Assembly (NCBI GenBank): GCA_965237485.1
Contig: CBDEFQ010000009.1
Coordinates: 62,001-126,000, forward strand
Length of the DNA stretch: 64,000 nucleotides
From: JAAELZ01 sp965237485
Lineage (GTDB): Bacteria > Pseudomonadota > Gammaproteobacteria > Arenicellales > Poriferihabitantaceae
Direction of reading: 5' to 3'
The first letter of the stretch is position 1, and every line of letters begins with the position of its first letter. Below, one piece after another: positions 28,998-38,996 of the stretch. The notes below the pieces were generated by a model. The model worked only from the letters and a program-made list of their open reading frames with translations, did not search any database and was not told where the DNA came from. The translations under genes were made by a program, and so were the position numbers.

Positions 28998-30377
28998 GAT
29001 TACGCAACATTGGGTATGGACTTTTTGTCTAGCAAGTTGACTCATTGTCGTTCCACACGATATATCGATGATTAGCATTAGCCCATTCGTCGTCAATTTC
29101 AATCAGAATGGCACTGACTAATCGTAACCAAGCCTCTCGGTTAGGAAAGACTCTGACCAAGCGGGTTCGCCGCTTAAGTTCTTGTTGAACCGTCCGTTCA
29201 ATGCGGTTGGAGGTTCGCATTTTCTTTTGGTGTCTATCTGGCAAGGCAAACACATTTAACCCTTCAGGCACATTGTTTTCTAGCCACTGCGCCAAGTGAG
29301 CATGCTTTTCCTGGTACTGGCTCACAAGGACTTTTAGATTAACCTGAGCAGCTGCCATATTGGGTGCATTCCAAACACTACGCAGCTCACCACCAATGCG
29401 CTGCTTGATCTTGTGATTGGGGGCATGATGCATTGCATTCTGCGCCAGATGAAACTGGCAACGCTGCCAAGGTATACCTGGGAACACTGCCTTTCTAGCG
29501 GCTTTTAAGCCACTGTGATCATCACTGACAATAAACTCAATACCATGTATGCCCCGGTCAACCAAGCCTTTGAGGAACGCTCGCCAGTTAACCTCGGCTT
29601 CATTAAGCACCATTGTCGTTCCTAATACGCAACGCCGCCCACAAGGCAATACACCCACCGCACTCAACACCGCCATATCAATCACTTGGTGGCCCTCACC
29701 CACCTTTTCATAACGCGCATCAAGGATTAGGTAAGAGACTTTACCCAAAGGACGATCACGCCAGACTTTTAACGCCTCATCCATGCTCTGGTTAGCCCGT
29801 GAGACCGGTGTAGAGGAGATGCTTTCAATACCCATGCTCTGCATGACTTTTTCGACTCGGCGCGTGCTAACGCCCGTCACGTACATTTCAGCAACGGTCA
29901 GCAGCATCGCACGTTGGCTGCGTCAGCCGCGTTCTAGCGATTGAGGGTAAAAAGGTTCATCAACGTGTTTAGCGGTCTTTGGGATACGCAGATTGAGCGT
30001 ACCGATACGCTTATCTTGGTAGCCATGGGCAAACCCTGGCCGGTCTTGACTATGCTCATAGTGTGATGCGCCTGGAAACGGCTCTCTTTCAATCTTCATC
30101 GCCTCATTGAGCAGTGCGGTGAGCACGGGGCGCATGGCATCGGGGCCTTCTGAGATGTGTGTTCCACTACTACGTCAAATACGTTATTGTTTGATTGGGT
30201 CATTTAGGTGTCTCCAGTATTTTAATTGCTTAAAACAGGGAACGCACAAATGGCTCAACTTACAAGACACCAAGATAGAAAATTTGAATAAATCAAAAAT
30301 TCGAAAAAATCCCCCCTAGGGGGAAAGGCCATACTGCTCTATCTAATATAAAAGTCCATACCTGAAGTTACAGTATC
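28998..30377 (-). mobile_element. IS256-family (mutator) element nested in the ISNCY element
   Basis: The 1380-base element has imperfect inverted ends of about 28 bases (gattacgcaacattgggtat at one end, gatactgtaacttcaggtat at the other) and an 8-base target duplication gtaaaaca at 28990-28997 and 30378-30385. Removing it restores the ISNCY transposase frame across the junction (GKTQHFSW). It is a different member from IS256 copies A and B. Confidence 0.9.
29029..30203 (-). pseudogene. mutator-type IS256 transposase, nonsense and frameshift
   Basis: A start ATG at 30203 opens MTQSNNNVFDVVVEHTS. After a frameshift near 30150 the frame continues EGPDAMRPVLTALLNEAM. A TGA at 29923-29925 interrupts PQSLERG*RSQRAMLL where a sense codon belongs. 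The rest, 292 residues from 29907, is clean and holds the DDE residues in LILDARYEKV, FIVSDDHSGL and SNRIERTVQQE. About 390 residues in all, normal for the family. Two lesions make it inactive. Confidence 0.85.
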
Positions 30378-30827
30378 GTAAAACACAGCACTTCTCGTGG
30401 GTGACGGATATTGAAATCACCTCTGACAATATGATGACGCTAATGCGCGGCGGCCGCGCTCGTTGGCGCATTGAGAATGAAACCTTCACCACCCTGAAAA
30501 ACCCTTGGCTATCACTTCGAGCATAACTTTGGTCATGGCAAACAGCACCTAGCGACGGTGTTTGCTTACTTGATGATGCTGGCGTTTCTAGTTGATCAGA
30601 TTCAGCAACGCTGTTGCAAGCTATTGGGTCAGGCGCTGGAGGCAAAGAAATCGAAAAAGAATTATTGGGAGAAGCTACGCAGCTTATCCCTTCGTTCTTC
30701 ATGTTCCGAGCTGGGAGGCGACATATAGTGATCTTGCATTTAGAGAAGGGCTGCTGCCCTTTCCAGATACCTCTTGACTAAGATCATGATCAAAGCTGCT
30801 TGAGGCGAGGTTTTCAGGGTATAAACA

Positions 30828-31425
30828 TCAGCCGAGACAATGAGCTAGCGACAGCTGGACAGAGATTAGACCCTGCATCAAACTCAGCGAGACAAAGCTA
30901 ACGACGATTTGGGCTAAATCTTGGTAGGCGGGAATTTCTGAACAAACGCCTTTAGTATTGACAGACAATAATGGGTTGTGGCTGTAGTATCTCGGGCAAT
31001 CATAACAAGCACTCAATGATGCATTAGGGAAATCCCCAGAACTGCAAAACAGAGCATTACCAGTTTCTTTTTTAGCCGTTATGAGCGAATTGAGTGGTTT
31101 ACATGCACCGGGTTGATCAACTGGTATCAATGGATCGTGTAAAGTTCCCGCTGGGCAGGAATAACAACCTTGAAGCAGGGCATCAGGAAATTGCCCCGCA
31201 GGGCACGCAATTTGAGCGCCCCCTTGCAAAATTACGGTTGTGACATTAGAAATAGCGACACACGCACCTTCGGTTTCAGCCGGATAAAGAGGGTTGTGAA
31301 CAGCGTTGCTCGGACAACTATAGCAGCCGCCAGTGGTCAGATCTAAAAACTCACCTTGAGGGCATAGAAATTGAGGTAAGATACAAATGTTGCAGGCAGG
31401 GTATCCAACTTTAGTCCTACAAACC
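30828..31425 (-). pseudogene. Cys-rich repeat protein fragment
   Basis: An open frame runs from the IS66 junction at 31425 to a stop at 30828 without a native start. It contains three repeats of about 42 residues of the form CPxGxFxDxxxxxCYxCPxxxxxxPLxPVxxxGxC (for example CPAGQFPDALLQGCYSCPAG), then a hydrophobic tail (LAQIVVSFVSLSLMQGL). The repeats match those at the start of the 24235-28056 protein, so this is either the upstream part of the same gene, with a deletion at the IS junction, or a tandem paralogue. The N-terminus has been removed by the IS66-bounded rearrangement. Confidence 0.7.
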
Positions 31426-31596
31426 GTAACTTCTCAATAACCCGTGGCAGGTAAAATAAAACAAAATATTTCTTGACAGGGTTTTACGCTAAAAGGAAGG
31501 TAATTCAACGTGGTCGAGTGACTCGATTTAGGTTGAGTTCCAGGGTGGTTGTAGGCACCTTTACGCTAATAACAAAGATCGCTTAAGGACGTTCAG

Positions 31597-33302
31597 CCTA
31601 GAAAAATCAGTTGAACCTCCACTAACGGATGTATTATCGTTGCAATCAATTGAATTAAAAGGAGAAACACCATGGTCGCCAAAGATAAATCCTTTCACCC
31701 AGAGGGTGCGCTAAAACCGGAGGTTTCAAACGCTGTTTCCACCTTATTATCGACTGAAACGTTCGATGGAAAAATTCACGTTGAATGGGACCCGTCAGCG
31801 GCAGTAACGCCCATAGGACCGTTGCCTTTTTTCATTCAATATTTAAAACTTGGTGGTCTGTTTAAGCCATGGGTGAGCAGTTGCCCATTGGAATATCGAA
31901 GCAATAACGCACCTGAGAAGATCAATGTGTTGGGCTCATTTTTGTTGTCTGTTCTCTCGGGTCACAATCGCTACGCACACATGGCCAGCTTAATGGGCGA
32001 TCGTATCAACACCAAAATGCTTGGAATGACCAAAGCGGTTAGCGACGATTCGGCGCGCCGTGCGCTGAAGAAGATGGATGAGGAACAAGGTATAGCCTGG
32101 CTACAAACTCATTTGCAGCGTTGCTACGAGCCCTTGCTCACACAGCCATGGATATTGGATTGTGACGTAACGGTTAAACCGCTATACGGTCATCAAGAAG
32201 GTGCCAAGGTTGGCTATAATCCACACAAACCTGGCCGGCCCTCGCACACGTATCACACCTATATGATTGTCAATCTTCGTCTTGTATTGGATGTTGAGGT
32301 CAAGTCTGGCACTGAGGTAGCTGCTAGTCATTCTTCGCCGGGTCTATGGGAGCTGTTGGATCGATTGCCACGTTCATCTTGGCCGCACTTTATTCGAGGC
32401 GATTGTGACTGGGGTACCCAGGATGTGATGAGTGCTGCAGAACAAAGAGGCGTCAATTACTTGTTTAAGCTAAGGAAGTCTAAGTACGTTAAGCAACTGA
32501 TACAGCAGCAGCATAGCGTGTCGGGCTGGGATTATGTTATCGATGGCTGGGAAGCCAAAGAAAGTTGTTTGAAGTTGGCTGCGTGGAACGATCATCGGCG
32601 CGTGGTAATCGTTCGTCGTCGTTTAGCAAAGGACGCGCTGCTGGTATTGGAAGAGAAAAGTCAAGGCCAGCAGAGCTTTGGTTTTTTGCAAGAAGCGGAT
32701 GATATTCGCGCGTTTGAATACGCTGTTCTGGTCACCTCATTAGACGATGAGGTGATTAGCATCGTCCAACATTATCGAGATCGAGCCGACTGCGAAAACA
32801 ATTTTGATGAAATCAAGAACCATTGGGGTTGGGGCGGGTTTACTACCGCCGATATCAAGCCCTGTCGCTTTATAGCGCGGATCATTGCCTTGATTTATAA
32901 CGGGTGGAATATATTCACTAGGCTGGCTAACCCAGACAAACATATGGAAGCGATTACTAGTCGACCGCTATTACTGAGTTCGGTGGGGCGCGTTACTGAA
33001 TCGGGGCGGAAAAAGACTATGACGATTACTAGCACGCACGCCAAGGCCGACTTAATTCGCGACACGTTTGACCAAATACAACACGTCTTTAATTCATTGA
33101 AGGCGATTGCGCCGCAGTTGAGCGTGGCGCAAGTTTGGTGCCGCATTCTAAGCGAGGCGATGAAGAAATATCTTGGTGGAACGATTCTTCAACCGCCAGA
33201 TGACCGCTGTTTACTTGGCTAAAGTGTCTCGGAGGCAGTAGCGACGATGGAAGGGTTGTTTATGTTGGCCTCATTGGAGAGGCTTTAACTGCGTTTTTTA
33301 GG
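31597..33302 (+). mobile_element. IS1380-family element, copy 1
   Basis: The 1706-base element has inverted ends starting ccta (cctagaaaaatcagtt and cctaaaaaacgcagtt) and a 5-base target duplication ttcag at 31592-31596 and 33303-33307. Comparison with the uninterrupted IS66 end near 500-515 confirms the empty site. It lies between the IS66 end and its transposase gene. Confidence 0.93.
31672..33222 (+). CDS. IS1380-family transposase, copy 1
   Basis: The 516-residue transposase has the IS1380 signature around residues 160-185 (ILDCDVTVKPLYGHQEGAK followed by GYNPHKPGRPSH), a second Asp in FIRGDCDWGTQDV and a late Glu in the YRDRADCENNFDEIK helix. A ggaga ribosome-binding site precedes the ATG. 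It looks intact and differs from copy 2 at one visible residue (Ala for Thr in DVMSAAEQRG). Confidence 0.93.
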   Translation: MVAKDKSFHPEGALKPEVSNAVSTLLSTETFDGKIHVEWDPSAAVTPIGPLPFFIQYLKLGGLFKPWVSSCPLEYRSNNAPEKINVLGSFLLSVLSGHNRYAHMASLMGDRINTKMLGMTKAVSDDSARRALKKMDEEQGIAWLQTHLQRCYEPLLTQPWILDCDVTVKPLYGHQEGAKVGYNPHKPGRPSHTYHTYMIVNLRLVLDVEVKSGTEVAASHSSPGLWELLDRLPRSSWPHFIRGDCDWGTQDVMSAAEQRGVNYLFKLRKSKYVKQLIQQQHSVSGWDYVIDGWEAKESCLKLAAWNDHRRVVIVRRRLAKDALLVLEEKSQGQQSFGFLQEADDIRAFEYAVLVTSLDDEVISIVQHYRDRADCENNFDEIKNHWGWGGFTTADIKPCRFIARIIALIYNGWNIFTRLANPDKHMEAITSRPLLLSSVGRVTESGRKKTMTITSTHAKADLIRDTFDQIQHVFNSLKAIAPQLSVAQVWCRILSEAMKKYLGGTILQPPDDRCLLG

Positions 33303-33411
33303 TTCAGGGGTGTCTTCTTAACGTTCGTTGTGGCGCAGTTGAGAAGGCAAAATTGGACTTTCAAAACCGATGGTACACTAAGGTCTATCCAGTTAACGGA
33401 CGTTTAAGACC

Positions 33412-35033
33412 TTGAGTAAGCTACCCTCTATTCCCGACATTCCTGAACAAGAACAAACCCCCGCAGTAAAAATGTTGCGGGTGCTAGTGGAGCAGCTGTT
33501 GGTGCGAGTTCAACAACAGGACGAAGAAATAGCATTGCTTAAAGATGAAATCAATATCCTTAAGGGGCAGAAGAGGCGGCCTACTGTTAAGGGCGGTAAT
33601 ATGGATAAGAAAACAGAGCCAAAACGTTCATCTTCTAGCGACAAACCTAAGCAGCGAGCTGGGTCGAACAAGGCAAAGAAAACACCAAGGCTGTCAATTG
33701 ACCTAAATCGGGTTATTGAACCAGCGAAGTCCGTGCCCGAAGGTTCTCGCTTTAAAGGCTATCGGGATTTTGTAGTGCAAGATTTGCTTATCAAGGTTCA
33801 TACCACCCGCTATCGTTTAGCGCATTGGGTAACGCCAGACAATAAAAAGCTCAAAGGCCAGTTACCGACATCCGTGGCAGGGCGACATTATGGGCCTCGT
33901 CTGGTCAGTTATATTCTCTATCAATATCATCATTGTCAAACCACGCAACCACTCTTGTTGGAACAGTTGCGAGAGTGGGGAATTGATATTTCTTCGGGAC
34001 AAATTAACCCAATACTGATCAGCACTAAAGAGCCCTTTCATGCTGAGAAAGAGGCGTTACTAAGCGTTGCTCTGAGCGCATCGTCTTACGTGACCGTGGA
34101 CGATAGTGGTGCTCGCCATCAGGGCAAAAATGGCTATGTAACGCACATTGGTAATGACTTGTTTGCGTGGTTTAAAAGTACTCAATCAAAAAGTCGAATT
34201 AACTTCCTACTGCTATTAAGGGCTGGCAATACGGATTATCGTTTGAGTCAAAGTGCGTTGAATTATAGGCAACAACATGGATTGCCAAAGCAAGCCTTAG
34301 CCGCTGTAACTGAGCACCGGGAACGCCGTATTGCCAACGAGGATGACTGGCTTGAAATGCTCGATAGCCTGTTGATCATTAAGGCACGTCACCGACGTAT
34401 CACCACCGAAGGGGCATTACTTGGTAGTATTTTGCATCATGGTCTGTGTGATGACATCGCTGTCGTCAGTGATGATGCAGGGCAATTTAACATTTTGGCT
34501 CATGCCTTGTGTTGGATACACACCGAGCGCTTAATCCATAAGTTGATACCGCTGAACGAGGGACACCGGCAGGGCATTGCTAAAATACGCGACCAAGTCT
34601 GGTGCTTTTATCGGGCGTTAAAGAGTATAAAACCCCGCCTTGCGAGAACCAACGTAAAATACTTGAGCAGCGTTTCGATGAAATCTTCACTCAACAGACA
34701 TGCTACCAAACATTAAATCAGACGCTCAAACGAATCCATGCGAATCAAGCAGAATGACTGTTGGTGCTAGATCGACCAGATATTCCGTTACACACCAATG
34801 GCAGTGAAACAGACATTCGCGATTACGTGAAAAAACGAAAAGTGAGTGGCTCCACCCGCAGCGATGCTGGCCAGCAGTGTCGGGACACGTTTGCCAGTTT
34901 GAAAAAGACCTGCCGAAAACTGGATATATCGTTCTGGCACTACCTGACCCATCGACTTGGTATCGGTGAGCAACATATTGATCCTCTGCCAGATATCATT
35001 ATGGAACGCGCCAGCTTTGCCACGGGTTATTGA
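33412..35033 (+). pseudogene. IS66-like transposase, frameshift and nonsense
   Basis: The first 400 codons or so, starting at a TTG, are sound and hold the DDE residues in YVTVDDSGARHQGKNGYV and VVSDDAGQFNIL. Near 34625 one base is missing and the frame moves to YKTPPCENQRKILEQRFDEI. That frame then meets a TGA at 34756 before continuing LLVLDRPDIPLHTNGSETDI, which carries the catalytic Glu, to 35033. Two lesions, so this copy is inactive. The copy at the left window edge may be the source of activity. Confidence 0.85.
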
Positions 35034-35037
35034 GAAG

Positions 35038-35778
35038 TTACAATTGCTCTAGCATTTGAGTGAGAATAGGCATCAAGAATGGCTCTGATATTTTCTGTGT
35101 AGAAGACACGACTTCAAACGGGGTGATCTCATCAACGGCGTTGATATGATAGACCCCTTTAACCTTGTCCTTATCGCCCTGATGCACTGTATCTACACGG
35201 CTATAGCCAGGTTGACCTTCTGGCTGTGGCTTACGTCTTTGGCCGATAGAAGAAGGCTTGGAATGTGTCTTTTCAAAGTGACGGCGATTGTTCTGGTAGG
35301 GTTTAGATCGGCGTAGATTGTATAGATGAGAAACCGAGATAGGTGCCAGGTTGGCATACTCAGTTTGCTCATAGACAACTAAGGCGCGCTCACAGAGTTT
35401 CTTAGTGGCATGGCCTGATAACGTACCGTGGAGTTCATCCATCTCTGCTAGAAGCTTAATGTCTTGATTGCTATAGCGTCTAGCAAAGCCCCTTGTGGCA
35501 CGATGTCGCCACTGGATTCTACCGTGCTTGAGATAGCTGGCAGCCAGGCGTTTCACTTGCACATAAGAGTAACCGCTGATGCGTGTGATATAACGCAGCA
35601 CAAGACCCTTATCGGCTCGACCCGGTTTGCTGTATTTGAAACGCATTAAGGTGCGTTTGATGAAATCATAGCGATTGCGTTTACCGTCGATTGCCAGATC
35701 GATTTCATCAGTGCCTTGTAGCAACAAGCGTGCCTTATCAAGGGTATCTATATGGTGGTCATTCATAATGGTATTCAT
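35038..35778 (-). pseudogene. integrase-core (rve) transposase, C-terminus lost
   Basis: The first 245 or so codons remain. An N-terminal helical DNA-binding part (GYSYVQVKRLAASYLK) is followed by the first DDE Asp in SRVDTVHQGDKDKVKG and the second Asp-bearing strand HINAVDEITPFEVV. The catalytic Glu region is missing because the frame enters the IS66 end at 35041. It resembles DDE integrase-type transposases often left unclassified or near IS481/ISNCY; the family call is tentative. Confidence 0.75.
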
Positions 35779-35870
35779 TCACCATCATGAACAGAAATTA
35801 GATTAGTTCGGTATCATTTCCGATTAGAATCAGTCCCTTCGCTCAGTATCATTTCATGTTGGACAAGACT
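35042..35870 (-). mobile_element. integrase-core element, copy 1, 3' part lost
   Basis: The right end at 35870 (ggacaagact) equals the left end of the copy at 62974 read on the other strand. The noncoding end holds repeated gaaatgatac blocks that look like transposase-binding sites. The other end is cut off by the IS66-like element at 35041. Confidence 0.75.
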
Positions 35871-36025
35871 CTCAGTGGTAAGCCTAAGCGCCAGATTGCC
35901 TTTAGATTGGAGGACATGGAGATAAGCTGTTTTTGAAAATTAATAACCACTGGTTAGTTACATCCAAGCGGTCAACTCTAAATGTTTTAGGCTTTTAGCC
36001 GATAGAATCTTAAATCGACACACAT

Positions 36026-36041
36026 GTTTACTATAGTAAAC
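36026..36041. repeat. 16-base perfect palindrome
   Basis: The sequence gtttactatagtaaac is a perfect palindrome 20 bases downstream of the stop of the small gene at 36061. It could be a regulator-binding site or just a weak hairpin. There is no gene on its other side within 150 bases. Confidence 0.4.
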
Positions 36042-36060
36042 GTTGTCTTACCCCTTTTAC

Positions 36061-36330
36061 TTATCTCAGTAATGGATGATCATCTGGTAATTTACCTATC
36101 AACCACATAGCCAATCTATGCCTAATATTTAAATCAGTTAATTGGTCATGAGGTAACGGCTGGACTTGCTTGTCGTGTACCAAAAGCCGATAGATAAACT
36201 CGAGTTTCTGTTTTTGGGAGTCTGATTCTTCAATTACTCCCGCGCCCCGATTCTTCACGTATGAAGAACCAAACCGAATCACCTCTCGGATTACCTCAGC
36301 TTCGTTCTTTAATTTTTTAGTCTTAGCCAT
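36061..36330 (-). CDS. small conserved-looking hypothetical protein
   Basis: From the inner ATG at 36330 the product is 89 residues starting MAKTKKLKNEAEVIREVIRF; an ATG at 36351 would add 7. It is charged and mainly helical, with a Lys/Glu-rich N-terminus and an amphipathic C-terminal half (RHRLAMWLIGKLPDDHPLL). No signal, membrane segment or known motif is visible. It stands alone between an IS66-truncated element and IS1111, and may be an accessory gene left over from an IS-carried segment. Confidence 0.45.
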   Translation of the reverse strand: MAKTKKLKNEAEVIREVIRFGSSYVKNRGAGVIEESDSQKQKLEFIYRLLVHDKQVQPLPHDQLTDLNIRHRLAMWLIGKLPDDHPLLR

Positions 36331-36879
36331 TTTGTTAGCGTAGGCTAGCACATTTTTGGGTGGTATTGTTTTGCGGTGAATTTAGATGTTGATTCAAATT
36401 AAGTTGGTTTGACTCTTGGTGTGTTCAGAAAAAACTGCGTTAGAAGTTGCCCATTCAAAATAATTAAGTATGGTGCTGTGATGAATACCTCCCACCCTTT
36501 TTGACAAGCACAGGCGAGTCAAGCAGGATGGAGGTTTCTACTACAAAACAAGGTATTCACCATGAGCAATGTTACAACAATTGGTATCGACTTGGCTAAA
36601 TCAGTTTTTCAAGTATGCGGCCTTAATCAGGCGCGTAAAGTCATCTTTAATAAACAAGTAAAGCGCAACCAACTGATCAGCACTCTTCAATTGCATCCAA
36701 AAGCCATAGTGGCTATGGAAGCGTGTGGTAGTTCTAACCATTGGCACCGCGAATTAACTAAGTTGGGGTTTAAAGTGCGTGTTATTCCCACGCAGCATGT
36801 AAAGGCACTTTTGCAGGGTAACAAAAACGATGCCAATGATGCCCTAGCGGTGGCGGAAAGTGTGTTTCGTCCAAATATC

Positions 36880-38273
36880 GAGTTATGCCTGAAAGTGGTG
36901 TATGGAGTAGTTGACTAAAAGCGGCGTATCGGGATGAGTTGAGTTTACAACAACTTAAACTTCCACAGACATACGCCACTATGAAACAGAATAAAATTAT
37001 TTCCTTTGAAAAGCCAGAGCAAAGCATCGATCCGCTGCAAGAATTGATTCGCAATGGCGCTAGGCAACTCATTCAAACCGCGGTCGAGAGTGAGTTATCT
37101 GAACGGCTGTATCGCAATTGTGACAAAGTCTCAGATTCAGGACACGCTGGTGTCGTTCGTAACGGCTATTTGCCAGAACGTGAACTGCAAACCGGGATCG
37201 GCCCAGTCAAAGTACGTATCCCCAAGGTGCGCTCCCGCACTGGAGTACCGATCACCTTTCGGTCTGCTTTAGTGCCGCCGTATGTGCGTAAAACGAGAAC
37301 ACTAGAAGCGGCCTTGCCTTGGCTGTATCTCAAGGGTGTCAGCACTGGAGAAATGGGGGATGCACTGAGCGTGCTAGTGGGTCAATCAGCGACTGGGTTA
37401 TCATCAAGCACAGTGAGTAAGCTCAAAGCAACGTGGTCTCAGGAGTACAAGGATTGGAATAGAGAAGGTTTAGATCGAGATCGATGGGTTTATCTATGGG
37501 CGGACGGGATACACAGCGGCCTGCGCGGCGATGAGGGCCGACTCTGTGCCTTAGTTGTCATCGGAGTGAATGAGCGCGGTCACAAGAAATTACTGGCGAT
37601 TGAAGACGGTGAGCGAGAGTCTACGCAGAGTTGGCGAGAGGTGTTGTTGGCACTCAAGGAGCGAGGCCTGAATCAACCAGAGCTGGGCATCGGTGATGGT
37701 GCTTTAGGCTTTTGGAATGCCCTGGAAGAAGTCTATCCTGGCACTAAACATCAACGGTGCTGGGTGCATAAAACGGCCAACGTGCTGAACAAGCTGCCTA
37801 AATCGGTGCAGCCCAAAGCAAAAGCAGCTCTGCATAACATTTGGCAGGAAGAAACCAAAGAAGCGGCGCAAAGCACCTATCAATTATTCATTAAAACCTG
37901 TCAAGACAAGTATCCAAAAGCCACGCAGTGCTTGGAAAAAGATCGCGAAGAGTTAATGACGTTCTACTCGTTCCCTGCCAAGCACTGGATGAGCATACGT
38001 ACTACGAATCCAATTGAATCAACATTCGCGACTATCCGACACCGTACCAAACGATGCAAGGGATGTCTTAGCCGTGATGGCATGTTAAGTATGATGTTCA
38101 AGCTGGGTCAGTGCGCAGAGAAAAAGTGGAACCGAATACGCGGGTTCGCCTATCTAGCAAAAGTGATTCAAGGGGTTCCATTTAAAGATGGAATAGAGCA
38201 AACTAATGACTACTCAGATCAAACCGAGGCCGCTTGAAGAAAATGCCTCATACACCAGATTCGGGCATAACTC
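36880..38273 (+). mobile_element. IS256-family element, copy B
   Basis: The 1394-base element is flanked by a perfect 9-base duplication ccaaatatc (36871-36879 and 38274-38282) inside the IS1111 transposase. Ends start gagttatgcc as in copy A. Copy B lies in inverted orientation to copy A, about 25 kb away. Confidence 0.95.
36939..38237 (+). CDS. IS256-family transposase, copy B
   Basis: A 432-residue mutator transposase with the usual DDE residues (WADGIHSG, GIGDGALGFW, NPIEST). It keeps RTTNPIEST and LPWLYLKG, which copy A has lost, so this copy is the better candidate for an active enzyme. The TTG start at 36939 could be replaced by the ATG at 36981. Confidence 0.93.
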   Translation: MSLQQLKLPQTYATMKQNKIISFEKPEQSIDPLQELIRNGARQLIQTAVESELSERLYRNCDKVSDSGHAGVVRNGYLPERELQTGIGPVKVRIPKVRSRTGVPITFRSALVPPYVRKTRTLEAALPWLYLKGVSTGEMGDALSVLVGQSATGLSSSTVSKLKATWSQEYKDWNREGLDRDRWVYLWADGIHSGLRGDEGRLCALVVIGVNERGHKKLLAIEDGERESTQSWREVLLALKERGLNQPELGIGDGALGFWNALEEVYPGTKHQRCWVHKTANVLNKLPKSVQPKAKAALHNIWQEETKEAAQSTYQLFIKTCQDKYPKATQCLEKDREELMTFYSFPAKHWMSIRTTNPIESTFATIRHRTKRCKGCLSRDGMLSMMFKLGQCAEKKWNRIRGFAYLAKVIQGVPFKDGIEQTNDYSDQTEAA

Positions 38274-38996
38274 CCAAATATCCACGATGTAGCAGTTAAG
38301 TCGATTGAACAGCAAGACATACAAACGCTGCTGCGTATACGCGCAAGTAATAAAGATAATCGAGTTTCTAATTCGAATCAGATTCGAGGCTTGCTAGCGG
38401 AGTATGGTGTTGTTATTCCTGTTGGCTTTGCATCGCTAAAAAGGCAACTGCCACTGATACTGGAAGATGCAGAAAATAGCTTAACGCCAATTTCACGTTC
38501 TGCTATTCACGGCCTTTACCTAGAGCACCCGTGCTTATGCGAAGTCATCAAGGTTCTTGATAAGCAACTAGAGACTTTAATAGATGTCTACCCTCTAGCA
38601 AAAAGACTGTTGTGCTTACGGGGTATCGGCCCTATTACTGCCTTGTCTTTATACGCAGCCATTGGCAATGGGAGTCAGTTTAAAAATGCACGTCAGTTAT
38701 CTGCCTGGCTTGGGCTAGTGCCTAAGCAATATGGCACAGGCGGTCGAGTACAGTTAAGTGGCATCAGTAAACGTGGTAACTCGCAATTAAGATTCTTGCT
38801 GGTGCACGGCGCTAGAGCAGTGCTAAATTGGGCTAAAAAACGAGAAGATACGCTGAGTTGTTGGGCTAAGTCAGTGGCTCTACGCCGAGGAAAGCATAAG
38901 GCCATTGTTGCTGTGGCTAACAAAACAGCCCGTATGGTGTGGGTGGCATTAAACAAAGGCACAGATGCATTGCCGGCACATTATTTGTCAGCTTAG

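Larger units (their letters stand above)
28076..30728 (+). pseudogene. ISNCY-type transposase, multiply broken
   Basis: The protein begins MAKPLLRKHLSAPGLLKSI and shows LLSVDGTGYFSSKQVHC, YYHQLLAAVLVHPD and LKLVVVEDGLSSNGPHI, a pattern I know from a group of unclassified DDE transposases. Lesions in order: a one-base insertion near 28391, an in-frame TGA at 28767, the IS256-family insertion after 28997, and a frameshift near 30505 in the LKN.GYHFEHNFGHG region. The C-terminal part resumes at 30378 (TQHFSWVTDIEITSD) and ends at 30728. It cannot be functional. Confidence 0.75.
27991..30825 (+). mobile_element. ISNCY-type element carrying a nested IS256-family element
   Basis: The left end is set where the Cys-rich coding sequence gives way to gggttctgaaaaaatag, and the right end near 30825 at ttttcagggt, giving a short imperfect inverted repeat around ctgaaaa. 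Both boundaries are approximate and I see no target duplication. About 1.4 kb of it (28998-30377) is a later insertion. The element separates the two Cys-rich fragments. Confidence 0.7.
31426..35041 (+). mobile_element. IS66-like element carrying IS1380
   Basis: Both ends are present with a perfect inverted repeat of over 20 bases starting gtaacttctcaataaccc. IS1380 copy 1 lies inside at 31597-33302, leaving 1910 bases of IS66-like DNA. Only one transposase gene is visible, without tnpA/tnpB helpers, as in the IS66 subgroup with a single ORF. The flanks (Cys-rich gene on the left, integrase-core transposase on the right) do not share the 8-base duplication expected for IS66. Confidence 0.88.
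36562..38996 (+). pseudogene. IS1111-type DEDD transposase split by IS256
   Basis: The N-terminal part has the RuvC-like DEDD motifs (TIGIDLAKSVFQVCG, VAMEACGSSNHW, GNKNDANDALAVAE) and stops in IS256 DNA at 36880. After 38273 the frame resumes (DVAVKSIEQQDIQTLLRI) through the Transposase_20 domain with LRGIGPITALSL and SGISKRGNSQLRFLLVHGA, to a stop at 38996. Removing IS256 and one 9-base repeat gives an intact protein of about 345 residues. The disruption is therefore recent and is the only lesion. Confidence 0.9.

Noticed and set aside
36880..36918. The last 13 residues of the IS1111 N-terminal frame as a real protein end
   Set aside because: They are encoded by the IS256 terminus and differ from the resumed IS1111 frame beyond it.
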